In this document: positions 1 through 9,228 of the stretch, one piece after another
How the letters are laid out: each line of letters opens with the position of its first letter
Position numbering within the stretch: the stretch's first letter is position 1
Source: Nematostella vectensis
Taxonomy: Eukaryota > Cnidaria > Anthozoa > Actiniaria > Edwardsiidae
NCBI RefSeq assembly: GCF_932526225.1
Contig: NC_064038.1
Location: forward strand, 18,649,075-18,713,074
DNA: 64,000 nucleotides
Direction: 5' to 3'
Translations under genes and position numbers: made by a program
The notes under the pieces: generated by a model
What the model was told of the DNA's origin: nothing
The model's input: the letters and a program-made list of their open reading frames with translations, nothing else
Databases searched by the model: none

Positions 1-54
1 ATCGAAGTACTCACAGGACTGTTATATAATATATATTTCTTACACAGTTCTATC

Positions 55-173
55 GTCTACGGCCATACCACTTAGAAAGCACCGGTTCTCGTCCCATCAC
101 CGAAGTTAAGCTCAGTAGGGCGCGGTAAGTACTTGGATGGGTGACCGCTTCGGAATACCGTGTGCTGTAGGCA
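55..173 (+). rRNA. 5S rRNA, beta with G41C (block unit 1)
   Basis: Carries beta changes G19T, T73A, C95T, G97C plus G41C in loop C. G19T makes a U-C mismatch in helix II and G97C a U-C mismatch at the base of helix IV. T73A and C95T keep or improve pairing (A73-U102, G81-U95). Its 5' spacer has the AATATATATTTCTT variant after TATATAA (23-29). The same gene recurs at the start of each 2790-bp block: 2845, 13634, 16424, 23492, 26282, 38186, 40976. Confidence 0.95.
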
Positions 174-240
174 TTTCCTTTTTGTTACAAAAGTGCTCAC
201 AGGACTGTTATATAAAATCTATTTCTTACACAGTTCTGTC

Positions 241-359
241 GTCTACGGCCATACCACTGAGAAAGCACCGGTTCTCTACCGATCACCGTAGTTAAGCTCA
301 GTAGGGCACGGTTAGTACTTGGATGGGTGACCGCCTGCGAATACCGTGTGCTGTAGGCA
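241..359 (+). rRNA. 5S rRNA, epsilon with G37T T38A G98C (block unit 2)
   Basis: Epsilon markers A49T and G68A; G68A turns the helix V G68-U107 wobble into A-U. Extra changes are G37T and T38A in loop C and G98C, which makes C78-C98 in helix IV. Its spacer has the rare string TTACAAAAGTGCTC starting at 184. That string also occurs at 2974, 5764, 6881, 13763, 16553, 23621, 26411, 38315, 41105, 43709 (there with CTAAC) and 44825; these anchors were used to measure block periods. Confidence 0.95.
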
Positions 360-426
360 TTTCCTTTTTGTTATCGAGGTACTCACAGGACTGTTATATA
401 ATAGATAGATCTTAAACAGTTCTGTC

Positions 427-545
427 GTCTACGACCATACCACTGAGAAAGCACCGGTTCTCGTCCGATCACCGAATTTAAGCTCAGTAGGGCGCGGTTA
501 GTACTTGGATGGGTGACCGCCTGGGAATACCGTGTGCTGTAGGCA
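427..545 (+). rRNA. 5S rRNA, alpha with G8A G51T (block unit 3)
   Basis: Near-reference copy. G8A gives A8-C111 in helix I; G51T is in the A box. Preceded by the CTTAAACAGTTCTGTC spacer type and followed by CATTTCATTTTTGTC, which keeps T5. Confidence 0.95.
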
Positions 546-612
546 TTTCATTTTTGTCATCGAAGTACTCACAGGACTGTTATATAATAGATAGATCTTA
601 CACAGTTCTATC

Positions 613-731
613 GTCTACGGCCATACCACTTAGAAAGCACCGGTTCTCGTCCCATCACCTAAGTTAAGCTCAGTAGGGCACGGTAAGTACTTGGATGGGT
701 GACCGCTTCGGAATACCGTGTGCTGTAGGCA
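613..731 (+). rRNA. 5S rRNA, beta with G41C G48T G68A (block unit 4)
   Basis: All four beta markers plus G41C, G68A, and G48T, which opens the C29-G48 pair of helix III. With three helices affected it is a weak candidate for a functional gene, but promoter boxes and T5 are present. Confidence 0.93.
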
Positions 732-798
732 TTTCCTTTTTGTCATCGAAGTACTCACAGGACTGTTATATAATAGATAGATCTTACACAGTTCTATC

Positions 799-826
799 GT
801 CTACGGCCATACCACTTAGAAAGCAC

Positions 827-857
<31 letters not shown>

Positions 858-917
858 AGTAGGGCGCGGTTAGTACTTGGATGGGTGACCGCCTGGGAAT
901 ACCGTGTGCTGTAGGCA
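799..917 (+). rRNA. 5S rRNA, G19T only (beta 5' half, alpha 3' half; block unit 5)
   Basis: Has the beta helix II change G19T but the alpha sequence from nt 73 on, so it is a within-gene recombinant of the two main classes. It is followed by the shortened T4 terminator at 924-927. The same pairing of hybrid gene and T4 recurs in each block, for example before the CCATTTTG sites near 3713, 14505, 17293, 24361, 27151, 31429, 39055 and 41845. Confidence 0.94.
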
Positions 918-923
918 TTTCCA

Positions 924-927
924 TTTT
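924..927 (+). terminator. Shortened T4 terminator variant
   Basis: CCTTTTTG has become CCATTTTG, leaving four T residues. Four T residues can terminate Pol III, though usually less efficiently than five in many eukaryotes. If termination is leaky, read-through would enter the next 5S gene and its T5. A second T4 form, CCTTTTACTTACC, occurs near 11898, 21756 and 36450. Confidence 0.7.
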
Positions 928-984
928 GTCATCGAAGTACTCACAGGACTGTTATATAATAGATAGGTCTTACACAGTTCTATC

Positions 985-1012
985 GTCTACGGCCATACCA
1001 CTTAGAAAGCAC

Positions 1013-1043
<31 letters not shown>

Positions 1044-1103
1044 AGTAGGGCGCGGTAAGTACTTGGATGGGTGACCGCTTCGGAATACCGTGTGCTGTAG
1101 GCA
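985..1103 (+). rRNA. 5S rRNA, canonical beta (block unit 6)
   Basis: Cleanest beta example: G19T, T73A, C95T, G97C and no other change. The upstream spacer has the private GATAGGTCTTAC form, and the downstream spacer reads CTTTTTCTTACC, with T5 intact. Beta is the second most frequent class in the window and is spread along its full length. Confidence 0.96.
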
Positions 1104-1170
1104 TTTCCTTTTTCTTACCAAAGTACTCACAGGACTGTTATATAAAATCTATTTCTTACACAGTTCTGTC

Positions 1171-1289
1171 GTCTACGGCCATACCACTGAGAAAGCACCG
1201 GTTCTCGTCCGATCACCGTAGTTAAGCTCATTAGGGCACGGTTAGTACTTGGATGGGTGACCGCCTGAGAATACCGTGTGCTGTAGGCA
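1171..1289 (+). rRNA. 5S rRNA, epsilon with G61T G98A (block unit 7)
   Basis: A49T and G68A, plus G61T (C17-U61 in helix II) and G98A (C78-A98 in helix IV). Followed by CATTTTCTTTTTG. The spacer before it reads CACAGGACTG in A blocks and CACACGACTG in A' blocks (3921, 17500, 27357, 42050), one of the diagnostic A/A' sites. Confidence 0.95.
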
Positions 1290-1356
1290 TTTTCTTTTTG
1301 TTATCGTGGTACTCACAGGACTGTTATATAATAGATAGATCTTAAACAGTTCTGTC

Positions 1357-1384
1357 GTCTACGGCCATACCACTGAGAAAGCAC

Positions 1385-1415
<31 letters not shown>

Positions 1416-1475
1416 AGTAGGGCGCGGAAAGTACTTGGATGGGTGACCGCTTCGGAATACAGTGTGCTGTAGGCA
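1357..1475 (+). rRNA. 5S rRNA, alpha 5' half with beta 3' half (block unit 8)
   Basis: G19 as in alpha, but T73A, C95T and G97C as in beta, the reciprocal of unit 5. This first copy also has T72A. C105A (ATACAGTG) marks unit 8 of every A block (also near 15040, 24898, 39592) and is absent from A' blocks. C105A breaks the G70-C105 pair of helix V. Confidence 0.94.
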
Positions 1476-1542
1476 TTTCCTTTTTGTTACCGAAGTACTC
1501 ACAGGACTGTTATATAAAATCTATTTCTTACACAGTTCTGTC

Positions 1543-1661
1543 GTCTACGGCCATACCACTGAGAAAGCACCGGTTCCCGTCCGATTACCGAAGTTAAGCT
1601 CATTAGGGCACGGTTAGTACTTGGACGGGTGACCGCCTGGAAATACCGTGTGCTGTAGGCA
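1543..1661 (+). rRNA. 5S rRNA, zeta class (block unit 9)
   Basis: T35C, C44T, G61T, G68A, T84C, G99A. T84C turns the U84-G93 wobble into C-G and G68A gives A-U, both neutral or stabilising. G61T breaks a helix II pair and G99A removes the G of the loop E A77-G99 pair, a conserved motif. Function is doubtful. Other zeta copies include 10100, 12332 and their higher-order copies. Confidence 0.94.
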
Positions 1662-1728
1662 TTTCCTTTTTGTTACCGAAGTACTCACAGGACTGTTATA
1701 TAAAATCTATTTCTTACACACTTCTGTC

Positions 1729-1847
1729 GTCTACGGCCATACCACTGAGAAAGCACCGGTTCTCGTCCGATCACCGTAGTTAAGCTCAGTAGGGCACGGT
1801 TAGTACTTGGACGGGTGACCGCCTGGGAATACCGTGTGCTGTACCCA
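1729..1847 (+). rRNA. 5S rRNA, epsilon with T84C and altered 3' end (block unit 10)
   Basis: A49T, G68A, T84C. The 3' end reads GTACCC here and GTACGC in most other copies (4632, 10400, and elsewhere) instead of GTAGGC. G116C breaks the C3-G116 pair of helix I; this first copy also changes G117. Confidence 0.94.
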
Positions 1848-1914
1848 TTTCCTTTTTCTTATCGATGTACTCACAGGACTGTTATATAATAGATAGACCT
1901 TACACAGTTCTATC

Positions 1915-1942
1915 GTCTACGGCCATACCACTGAGAAAGCAC

Positions 1943-1973
<31 letters not shown>

Positions 1974-2033
1974 AGTAGGGCGCGGTAAGTACTTGGATGG
2001 GTGACCGCTTCGGAATACCGTGTGCTGTAGGCA
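1915..2033 (+). rRNA. 5S rRNA, alpha 5' half with beta 3' half (block unit 11)
   Basis: T73A, C95T, G97C on a G19 background, so helix II is intact and only the helix IV U79-C97 mismatch remains. The spacer has the private GATAGACCTTAC form. In A' blocks the preceding spacer reads GTACTGACAGG instead of GTACTCACAGG (4651, 18240, 28098, 42792). Confidence 0.95.
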
Positions 2034-2068
2034 TTTCCTTTTTGTTACCGAAGTACTCACAGGACTGT

Positions 2069-2075
2069 TATATCA
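2069..2075 (+). promoter_or_regulatory. Altered upstream element TATATCA before eta genes
   Basis: The -32 to -26 element of the eta gene at 2101 reads TATATCA rather than TATATAA, and the same change precedes the eta genes elsewhere. If the element matters, eta genes may be weakly transcribed. That fits the structural damage in the eta RNA, but expression cannot be judged from sequence. Confidence 0.6.
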
Positions 2076-2100
2076 AATCTATTTCTTATACAGTTCTGTC

Positions 2101-2219
2101 GTCTACGGCCATACCACTGAGAAAGCACCGGTTCTCGTCCGATCACCGTAGTTAAGCTCAGTAGGGCACGGCTAGTACTTGGATTGGTGACCGCCTGGGA
2201 ATACCGTGTGCTGTAGGCA
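2101..2219 (+). rRNA. 5S rRNA, eta class (block unit 12)
   Basis: A49T, G68A, T72C, G85T. T72C breaks U72-A103 next to loop E and G85T breaks G85-C92 beside the helix IV loop, within the C box. The upstream element is also altered. Fifteen eta genes are present: 2101, 4891, 10658, 12890, 15680, 18470, 20516, 22748, 25538, 28328, 32606, 35954, 37442, 40232, 43022. None was seen after 43.2 kb. It may be a non-functional passenger amplified with its block. Confidence 0.9.
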
Positions 2220-2254
2220 TTTCCTTTTTGTTATCGAGGTACTCACAGGACTGT

Positions 2255-2261
2255 TATATAA
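2255..2261 (+). promoter_or_regulatory. TATATAA upstream element of a 5S gene
   Basis: TATATAA lies at -32 to -26 of the reference gene and at the same place before nearly every other gene; a C at -1 is also constant. TATA-like elements near -30 are known to help Pol III transcription of 5S genes in several invertebrates, fungi and plants, so this is probably part of the promoter. The sequence after it varies (AATAGATAGATCTT, AAAATCTATTTCTT, AATATATATTTCTT) while the element holds, which suggests constraint. Exceptions are TATATCA before all eta genes and TAGATAA before a recurring minor set (for example near 9139, 30156, 34434, 45779, 51915, 56375). Confidence 0.75.
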
Positions 2262-2286
2262 TAGATAGATCTTAAACAGTTCTATC

Positions 2287-2314
2287 GTCTACGGCCATAC
2301 CACTGAGAAAGCAC

Positions 2315-2345
<31 letters not shown>

Positions 2346-2405
2346 AGTAGGGCGCGGTTAGTACTTGGATGGGTGACCGCCTGGGAATACCGTGTGCTGT
2401 AGGCA
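2287..2405 (+). rRNA. 5S ribosomal RNA, reference (alpha) copy
   Basis: 5S rRNA is the small RNA of the large ribosomal subunit, transcribed by RNA polymerase III. This copy is the commonest sequence and serves as numbering reference. Helix I pairs nt 1-9 with 110-118 without a mismatch (two G-U). Helix II pairs ACTGAG (16-21) with CTCAGT (57-62) perfectly. Helix III uses 29-31 with 46-48. Helix IV (78-86 with 91-98) closes a GTGA GNRA-type loop. Loop E (73-77 with 99-102) and helix V (66-72 with 103-109) are intact. The 3' end at nt 119 is set by the end of helix I plus one base, so it may be off by one or two. The stretch from CACCGG to GTTAAGC resembles insect and other invertebrate 5S. 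It is unit 13 of the 15-unit block. Confidence 0.98.
2336..2383 (+). promoter_or_regulatory. Internal control region (A box, IE, C box)
   Basis: By position the type 1 Pol III internal promoter of the reference gene is: A box nt 50-64 (2336-2350), intermediate element nt 67-72 (2353-2358), C box nt 80-97 (2366-2383, TTGGATGGGTGACCGCCTGG). This is where TFIIIA binds 5S genes in general. Class substitutions fall inside it: delta changes A-box nt 51, 56 and 57; epsilon and zeta change nt 68; beta changes nt 95 and 97; eta changes nt 72 and 85. Classes may therefore differ in factor binding, not only in RNA folding. Confidence 0.8.
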
Positions 2406-2410
2406 TTTCC

Positions 2411-2415
2411 TTTTT
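2411..2415 (+). terminator. Pol III T5 terminator
   Basis: Five T residues follow the gene end by five bases (ATTTCC then TTTTT), giving a primary transcript with a short 3' trailer that would be trimmed. The same T run follows nearly every gene. Variants include T4 runs (see 924-927) and a longer T run after the remnant near 58950. Confidence 0.9.
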
Positions 2416-2472
2416 GTCATCGAAGTACTAACAGGACTGTTATATAATAGATAGATCTTAAACAGTTCTGTC

Positions 2473-2500
2473 GTCTACGACCATACCACTGAGAAAGCAC

Positions 2501-2531
<31 letters not shown>

Positions 2532-2591
2532 AGTAGGGCGCGGTTAGTACTTGGATGGGTGACCGCCTGGGAATACCGTGTGCTGTAGGCA
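2473..2591 (+). rRNA. 5S rRNA, alpha with G8A (block unit 14)
   Basis: Only G8A separates it from the reference. The upstream spacer has GTACTAACAGG. This unit is missing from the last A' block (40922-43525), which therefore has 14 units. Confidence 0.96.
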
Positions 2592-2658
2592 TTTCCTTTT
2601 TGTCATCGAAGTACTCACAGGACTGTTATATAATAGATAGATCTTACACAGTTCTATC

Positions 2659-2777
2659 GTCTACGGCCATACCACTTAGAAAGCACCGGTTCTCGTTCGA
2701 TCACCGAAGTTAAGCTCAGTAGGGCGCGGTAAGTACTTGGATGGGTGACCGCTTCGGAATACCGTGTGCTGTAGGCA
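2659..2777 (+). rRNA. 5S rRNA, beta with C39T (block unit 15)
   Basis: Beta markers plus C39T in loop C; other blocks have C39. It closes the first 2790-bp block. Its A' equivalents at 5449 and 43394 share C6T (GTCTATGG), tying the first and last A' blocks together. Confidence 0.95.
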
Positions 2778-2844
2778 TTTCCTTTTTGTCATCGAAGTAC
2801 TCACAGGACTGTTATATAATATATATTTCTTACACAGTTCTATC

Positions 2845-3616
2845 GTCTACGGCCATACCACTTAGAAAGCACCGGTTCTCGTCCCATCACCGAAGTTAAG
2901 CTCAGTAGGGCGCGGTAAGTACTTGGATGGGTGACCGCTTCGGAATACCGTGTGCTGTAGGCATTTCCTTTTTGTTACAAAAGTGCTCACAGGACTGTTA
3001 TATAAAATCTATTTCTTACACAGTTCTGTCGTCTACGGCCATACCACTGAGAAAGCACCGGTTCTCTACCGATCACCGTAGTTAAGCTCAGTAGGGCACG
3101 GTTAGTACTTGGATGGGTGACCGCCTGCGAATACCGTGTGCTGTAGGCATTTCCTTTTTGTTATCGAGGTACTCACAGGACTGTTATATAATAGATAGAT
3201 CTTAAACAGTTCTGTCGTCTACGACCATACCACTGAGAAAGCACCGGTTCTCGTCCGATCACCGAATTTAAGCTCAGTAGGGCGCGGTTAGTACTTGGAT
3301 GGGTGACCGCCTGGGAATACCGTGTGCTGTAGGCATTTCATTTTTGTCATCGAAGTACTCACAGGACTGTTATATAATAGATAGATCTTACACAGTTCTA
3401 TCGTCTACGGCCATACCACTTAGAAAGCACCGGTTCTCGTCCCATCACCTAAGTTAAGCTCAGTAGGGCACGGTAAGTACTTGGATGGGTGACCGCTTCG
3501 GAATACCGTGTGCTGTAGGCATTTCCTTTTTGTCATCGAAGTACTCACAGGACTGTTATATAATAGATAGATCTTACACAGTTCTATCGTCTACGGCCAT
3601 ACCACTTAGAAAGCAC

Positions 3617-3647
<31 letters not shown>

Positions 3648-3802
3648 AGTAGGGCGCGGTTAGTACTTGGATGGGTGACCGCCTGGGAATACCGTGTGCT
3701 GTAGGCATTTCCATTTTGTCATCGAAGTACTCACAGGACTGTTATATAATAGATAGGTCTTACACAGTTCTATCGTCTACGGCCATACCACTTAGAAAGC
3801 AC

Positions 3803-3833
<31 letters not shown>

Positions 3834-4174
3834 AGTAGGGCGCGGTAAGTACTTGGATGGGTGACCGCTTCGGAATACCGTGTGCTGTAGGCATTTCCTT
3901 TTTCTTACCAAAGTACTCACACGACTGTTATATAAAATCTATTTCTTACACAGTTCTGTCGTCTACGGCCATACCACTGAGAAAGCACCGGTTCTCGTCC
4001 GATCACCGTAGTTAAGCTCATTAGGGCACGGTTAGTACTTGGATGGGTGACCGCCTGAGAATACCGTGTGCTGTAGGCATTTTCTTTTTGTTATCGTGGT
4101 ACTCACAGGACTGTTATATAATAGATAGATCTTAAACAGTTCTGTCGTCTACGGCCATACCACTGAGAAAGCAC

Positions 4175-4205
<31 letters not shown>

Positions 4206-4732
4206 AGTAGGGCGCGGTAAGTACTTGGATGGGTGACCGCTTCGTAATACCGTGTGCTGTAGGCATTTCCTTTTTGTTACCGAAGTACTCACAGGACTGT
4301 TATATAAAATCTATTTCTTACACAGTTCTGTCGTCTACGGCCATACCACTGAGAAAGCACCGGTTCCCGTCCGATTACCGAAGTTAAGCTCATTAGGGCA
4401 CGGTTAGTACTTGGACGGGTGACCGCCTGGAAATACCGTGTGCTGTAGGCATTTCCTTTTTGTTACCGAAGTACTCACAGGACTGTTATATAAAATCTAT
4501 TTCTTACACAGTTCTGTCGTCTACGGCCATACCACTGAGAAAGCACCGGTTCTCGTCCGATCACCGTAGTTAAGCTCAGTAGGGCACGGTTAGTACTTGG
4601 ACGGGTGACCGCCTGGGAATACCGTGTGCTGTACGCATTTCCTTTTTCTTATCGATGTACTGACAGGACTGTTATATAATAGATAGACCTTACACAGTTC
4701 TATCGTCTACGGCCATACCACTGAGAAAGCAC

Positions 4733-4763
<31 letters not shown>

Positions 4764-5476
4764 AGTAGGGCGCGGTAAGTACTTGGATGGGTGACCGCTT
4801 CGGAATACCGTGTGCTGTAGGCATTTCCTTTTTGTTACCGAAGTACTCACAGGACTGTTATATCAAATCTATTTCTTATACAGTTCTGTCGTCTACGGCC
4901 ATACCACTGAGAAAGCACCGGTTCTCGTCCGATCACCGTAGTTAAGCTGAGTAGGGCACGGCTAGTACTTGGATTGGTGACCGCCTGGGAATACCGTGTG
5001 CTGTAGGCATTTCCTTTTTGTTATCGAGGTACTCACAGGACTGTTATATTATAGATAGATCTTAAACAGTTCTATCGTCTACGGCCATACCACTGAGAAA
5101 GCACCGGTTCTTGTCCGATCACCGAAGTTAAGCTCAGTAGGGCGCGGTTAGTACTTGGATGGGTGACCGCCTGGGAATACCGTGTGCTGTAGGCATTTCC
5201 TTTTTGTCATCGAAGTACTAACAGGACTGTTATATAATAGATAGATCTTAAACAGTTCTGTCGTCTACGACCATACCACTGAGAAAGCACCGGTTCTCGT
5301 CCGATCACCGAATTTAAGCTCAGTAGGGCGCGGTTAGTACTTGGATGGGTGACCGCCTGGGAATACCGTGTGCTGTTGGCATTTCCTTTTTGTCATCGAA
5401 GTACTCACAGGACTGTTATATAATAGATAGATCTTACACAGTTCTATCGTCTATGGCCATACCACTTAGAAAGCAC

Positions 5477-5507
<31 letters not shown>

Positions 5508-5567
5508 AGTAGGGCGCGGTAAGTACTTGGATGGGTGACCGCTTCGGAATACCGTGTGCTGTAGGCA
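2845..5567 (+). rRNA. 15 5S rRNA genes of block A' copy 1
   Basis: Genes start at 2845 and every 186 bp to 5449, in the same class order as 55-2777. Differences from A include CACACGACTG near 3921, GTACTGACAGG near 4651, and AAGCTGAG near 4946 in the eta gene at 4891. The gene at 4147 lacks C105A and has CTTCGTAA, and the gene at 5263 has G51T as well as G8A. Confidence 0.95.
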
Positions 5568-5634
5568 TTTCCTTTTTGTCATCGAAGTACTCACAGGACT
5601 GTTATATAATATATATTTCTTACACAGTTCTATC

Positions 5635-6593
5635 GTCTACGGCCATACCACTTAGAAAGCACCGGTTCTCGTCCCATCACCGAAGTTAAGCTCAGTAGGG
5701 CGCGGTAAGTACTTGGATGGGTGACCGCTTCGGAATACCGTGTGCTGTAGGCATTTCCTTTTTGTTACAAAAGTGCTCACAGGACTGTTATATAAAATCT
5801 ATTTCTTACACAGTTCTGTCGTCTACGGCCATACCACTGAGAAAGCACCGGTTCTCGTCCGATCACCGTAGTTAAGCTCAGTAGGGCACGGTTAGTACTT
5901 GGATGGGTGACCGCCTGGGAATACCGTGTGCTGTAGGCATTTCCTTTTTGTTATCGAGGTACTCACAGTACTGTTATATAATAGATAGATCTTAAACAGT
6001 TCTGTCGTCTACGACCATACCACTGAGAAAGCACCGGTTCTCGTCCGATCACCGAATTTAAGCTCAGTAGGGCGCGGTTAGTACTTGGATGGGTGACCGC
6101 CTGGGAATACCGTGTGCTGTAGGCATTTCCTTTTTGTCATCGAAGTACTCACAGGACTGTTATATAATAGATAGATCTTACACAGTTCTATCGTCTACGG
6201 CCATACCACTTAGAAAGCACCGGTTCTCGTCCCATCACCGAAGTTAAGCTCAGTAGGGCACGGTAAGTACTTGGATGGGTGACCGCTTCGGAATACCGTG
6301 TGCTGTAGGCATTTCCTTTTTGTCATCGAAGTACTCACAGGACTGTTATATAATAGATAGATCTTACACAGTTCTATCGTCTACGGCCATACCACTTAGA
6401 AAGCACCGGTTCTCGTCCGATCACTGAAGTTAAGCTCAGTAGGGCGCGGTTAGTACTTGGATGGGTGACCGAATTGGGAATACCGTGTGCTGTAGGCATT
6501 TCCTTTTTGTCATCGAAGTACTCACAGGACTGTTATATAATAGATAGATCTTACACAGTTCTATCGTCTACGGCCATACCACTTAGAAAGCAC

Positions 6594-6624
<31 letters not shown>

Positions 6625-6965
6625 AGTAGGGCGCGGTAAGTACTTGGATGGGTGACCGCTTCGGAATACCGTGTGCTGTAGGCATTTCCTTTTTGTCATC
6701 GAAGTACTCACAGGACTGTTATATAATATATATTTCTTACACAGTTCTATCGTCTACGGCCATACCACTTAGAAAGCACCGGTTCTCGTCCCATCACCGA
6801 AGTTAAGCTCAGTAGGGCGCGGTAAGTACTTGGATGGGTGACCGCTTCGGAATACCGTGTGCTGTAGGCATTTCCTTTTTGTTACAAAAGTGCTCACAGG
6901 ACTGTTATATAAAATCTATTTCTTACACAGTTCTGTCGTCTACGGCCATACCACTGAGAAAGCAC

Positions 6966-6996
<31 letters not shown>

Positions 6997-7242
6997 AGTA
7001 GGGCGCGGTTAGTACTTGGATGGGTGACCGCCTGGGAATACCGTGTGCTGTAGGCATTTCATTTTTGTCATCGAAGTACTCACAGGACTGTTATATAATA
7101 TATATTTCTTACCCAGTTCTGTCGTCTACGGCCATACCACTGAGAAAGCACCGATTCTCGTCCGATCACCGAAGTTAAGCTCAGTAGGGCGCGGTTAGTA
7201 CTTGGATGGGTGACCGCCTGGGAATACCGTGTGCTGTAGGCA
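5635..7242 (+). rRNA. Nine 5S rRNA genes, linker after first A-A' dimer
   Basis: Starts: 5635 (beta G41C), 5821 (epsilon), 6007 (alpha G8A G51T), 6193 (beta G41C G68A), 6379 (120 nt, see its entry), 6566 (beta), 6752 (beta G41C), 6938 (alpha), 7124 (alpha G31A, preceded by CTTACCCAG). They are a partial repeat of block units 1-6 followed by 1 and others. The same nine recur at 43580-45186, sharing C47T, CTTACCCAG and G31A. Confidence 0.95.
6379..6498 (+). rRNA. 5S rRNA with one-base insertion (120 nt)
   Basis: G19T and C47T, with GACCGAATTGGGAA in place of GACCGCCTGGGAA. The C box and helix IV are changed by a one-base gain. It is the only length change in the first 51 kb. The matching gene near 44324 has the normal sequence, so the change arose after that duplication or is an assembly error. 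Confidence 0.85.
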
Positions 7243-7309
7243 TTTCCTTTTTGTTATCGAGGTACTCACAGGACTGTTATATAATAGATAGATCTTAAAC
7301 AGTTCTATC

Positions 7310-7709
7310 GTCTACGGCCATACCACTGAGAAAGCACCGGTTCTCGTCCGATCACCAAAGTTAAGCTCAGTAGGGCGCGGTTAGTACTTGGATGGGTGAC
7401 CACCTGGTAATACCGTGTGCTGTAGGCATTTACTTTTTGTTTTCGAAGTACTAACAGGACTGTTATATAATAGATAGATCTTACACAGTTCTATCGTCTA
7501 CGGCCATACCACTGAGAAAGCACCGATTCTCGTCCAATCACCGAAGTTAAGCTCAGTAGGGCGCGGTTAGTACTTGGATGGGTGACCGCCTGGGAATACC
7601 GTGTGCTGTAGGCATTTCCTTTTTGTCATCGAAGTACTCACAGGACTGTTATATAATATATATTTCTTACACAGTTCTGTCGTCTACGGCCATACCACTG
7701 AGAAAGCAC

Positions 7710-7740
<31 letters not shown>

Positions 7741-8081
7741 AGTCGGGCACGGTTAGTACTTGGATGGATGACCGCCTGGGAATACCGTGTGCTGTAGGCA
7801 TTTCCTTTTTGTCATCGAGGTACTCACAGGACTGTTATATAATAGATAGATCTTAAACAGTTCTATCGTCTACGGCCATACCACTGAGAAAGCACCGGTT
7901 CTCGTCCGATCACCGAATTTAAGCTCAGTAGGGCGCGGTTAGTACTTGGATGGGTGACCGCCTGGGAATACCGTGTGCTGTAGGCATTTCCTTTTTGTCA
8001 TCGAAGTACTCACAGGACTGTTATATAATAGATAGATCTTACACAGTTCTATCATCTACGGCCATACCACTTAGAAAGCAC

Positions 8082-8112
<31 letters not shown>

Positions 8113-8453
8113 AGTAGGGCGCGGTAAGTACTTGGATGGGTGACCACTTCGGAATACCGTGTGCTGTAGGCATTTCCTTTTTGTTATCGAGGTACTGACA
8201 GGACTGTTATATAATAGATAGATGTTACACAGTTCTATCGTTTACGGCCATACCACTGAGAAAGCACCAGTTCTCGTCCGATCACAGAACTTAAAGTCAG
8301 TATGGCACGGTTAGTACTTGGACGGGTGACCGCCTGGGAATACCGTGTGCTGTAGGCATTTCCTTTTTGTTATCGAGGTACTCACAGGACTGTTATATAA
8401 TAGATAGATCTTAAACAGTTCTATCGTCTACGGCCATACCACTGAGAAAGCAC

Positions 8454-8484
<31 letters not shown>

Positions 8485-8639
8485 AGTAGGGCGCGGTTAG
8501 TACTTGGATGGGTGACCGCCTGGGAATACCGTGTGCTGTAGGCATTTCATTTTTGTCATCGAAGTACTCACAGGACTGTTATATAATAGATAGATCTTAC
8601 ACAGTTCTATCGTCTACGGCCATACCACTTAGAAAGCAC

Positions 8640-8670
<31 letters not shown>

Positions 8671-9011
8671 AGTAGGGCGCGGTAAGTACTTGGATGGGTG
8701 ACCGCTTCGGAATACCGTGTGCTGTAGGCATTTCCTTTTTGTTACCAAAGTACTCACAGGACTGTTATATAAAATCTATTTCTTACACAGTTCTGTCGTC
8801 TACGGCCATACCACTGAGAAAGCACCGGTTCTCGTACGATCACCGTAGTTAAGCTCAGTAGGGCACGGTTAGTACTTGGATGGGTGACCGCCTGGGAATA
8901 CCGTGTGCTGTAGGCATTTCCTTTTTGTTATCGAGGTACTCACAGGACTGTTATATAATAGATAGATCTTAAACAGTTCTGTCGTCTACGACCATACCAC
9001 TGAGAAAGCAC

Positions 9012-9042
<31 letters not shown>

Positions 9043-9197
9043 AGTAGGGCGCGGTTAGTACTTGGATGGGTGACCGCCTGGGAATACCGTGTGCTGTAGG
9101 CATTTCCTTTTTGTCATCGAAGTACTCACAGGACTGTTAGATAATAGATAGATCTTACACAGTTCTATCGTCTACGGCCATACCACTTAGAAAGCAC

Positions 9198-9228
<31 letters not shown>

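Larger units (their letters stand above)
1..5580 (+). repeat. A-A' dimer 1 (two 15-unit blocks of 2790 bp)
   Basis: Positions 1-2790 and 2791-5580 have the same 15-unit class order and the same private spacer variants, differing by scattered single bases. A and A' are separable by CACAGG/CACACG before unit 7, C105A in unit 8, CTCACAGG/CTGACAGG before unit 11 and AAGCTCAG/AAGCTGAG in unit 12. Confidence 0.95.

Noticed and set aside
1078-1083. CTTCGG in beta genes as a stable UUCG hairpin
   Set aside because: Only the closing C94-G99 pair can form; the next bases (G93/A100, C92/A101) do not pair, so no real stem exists.
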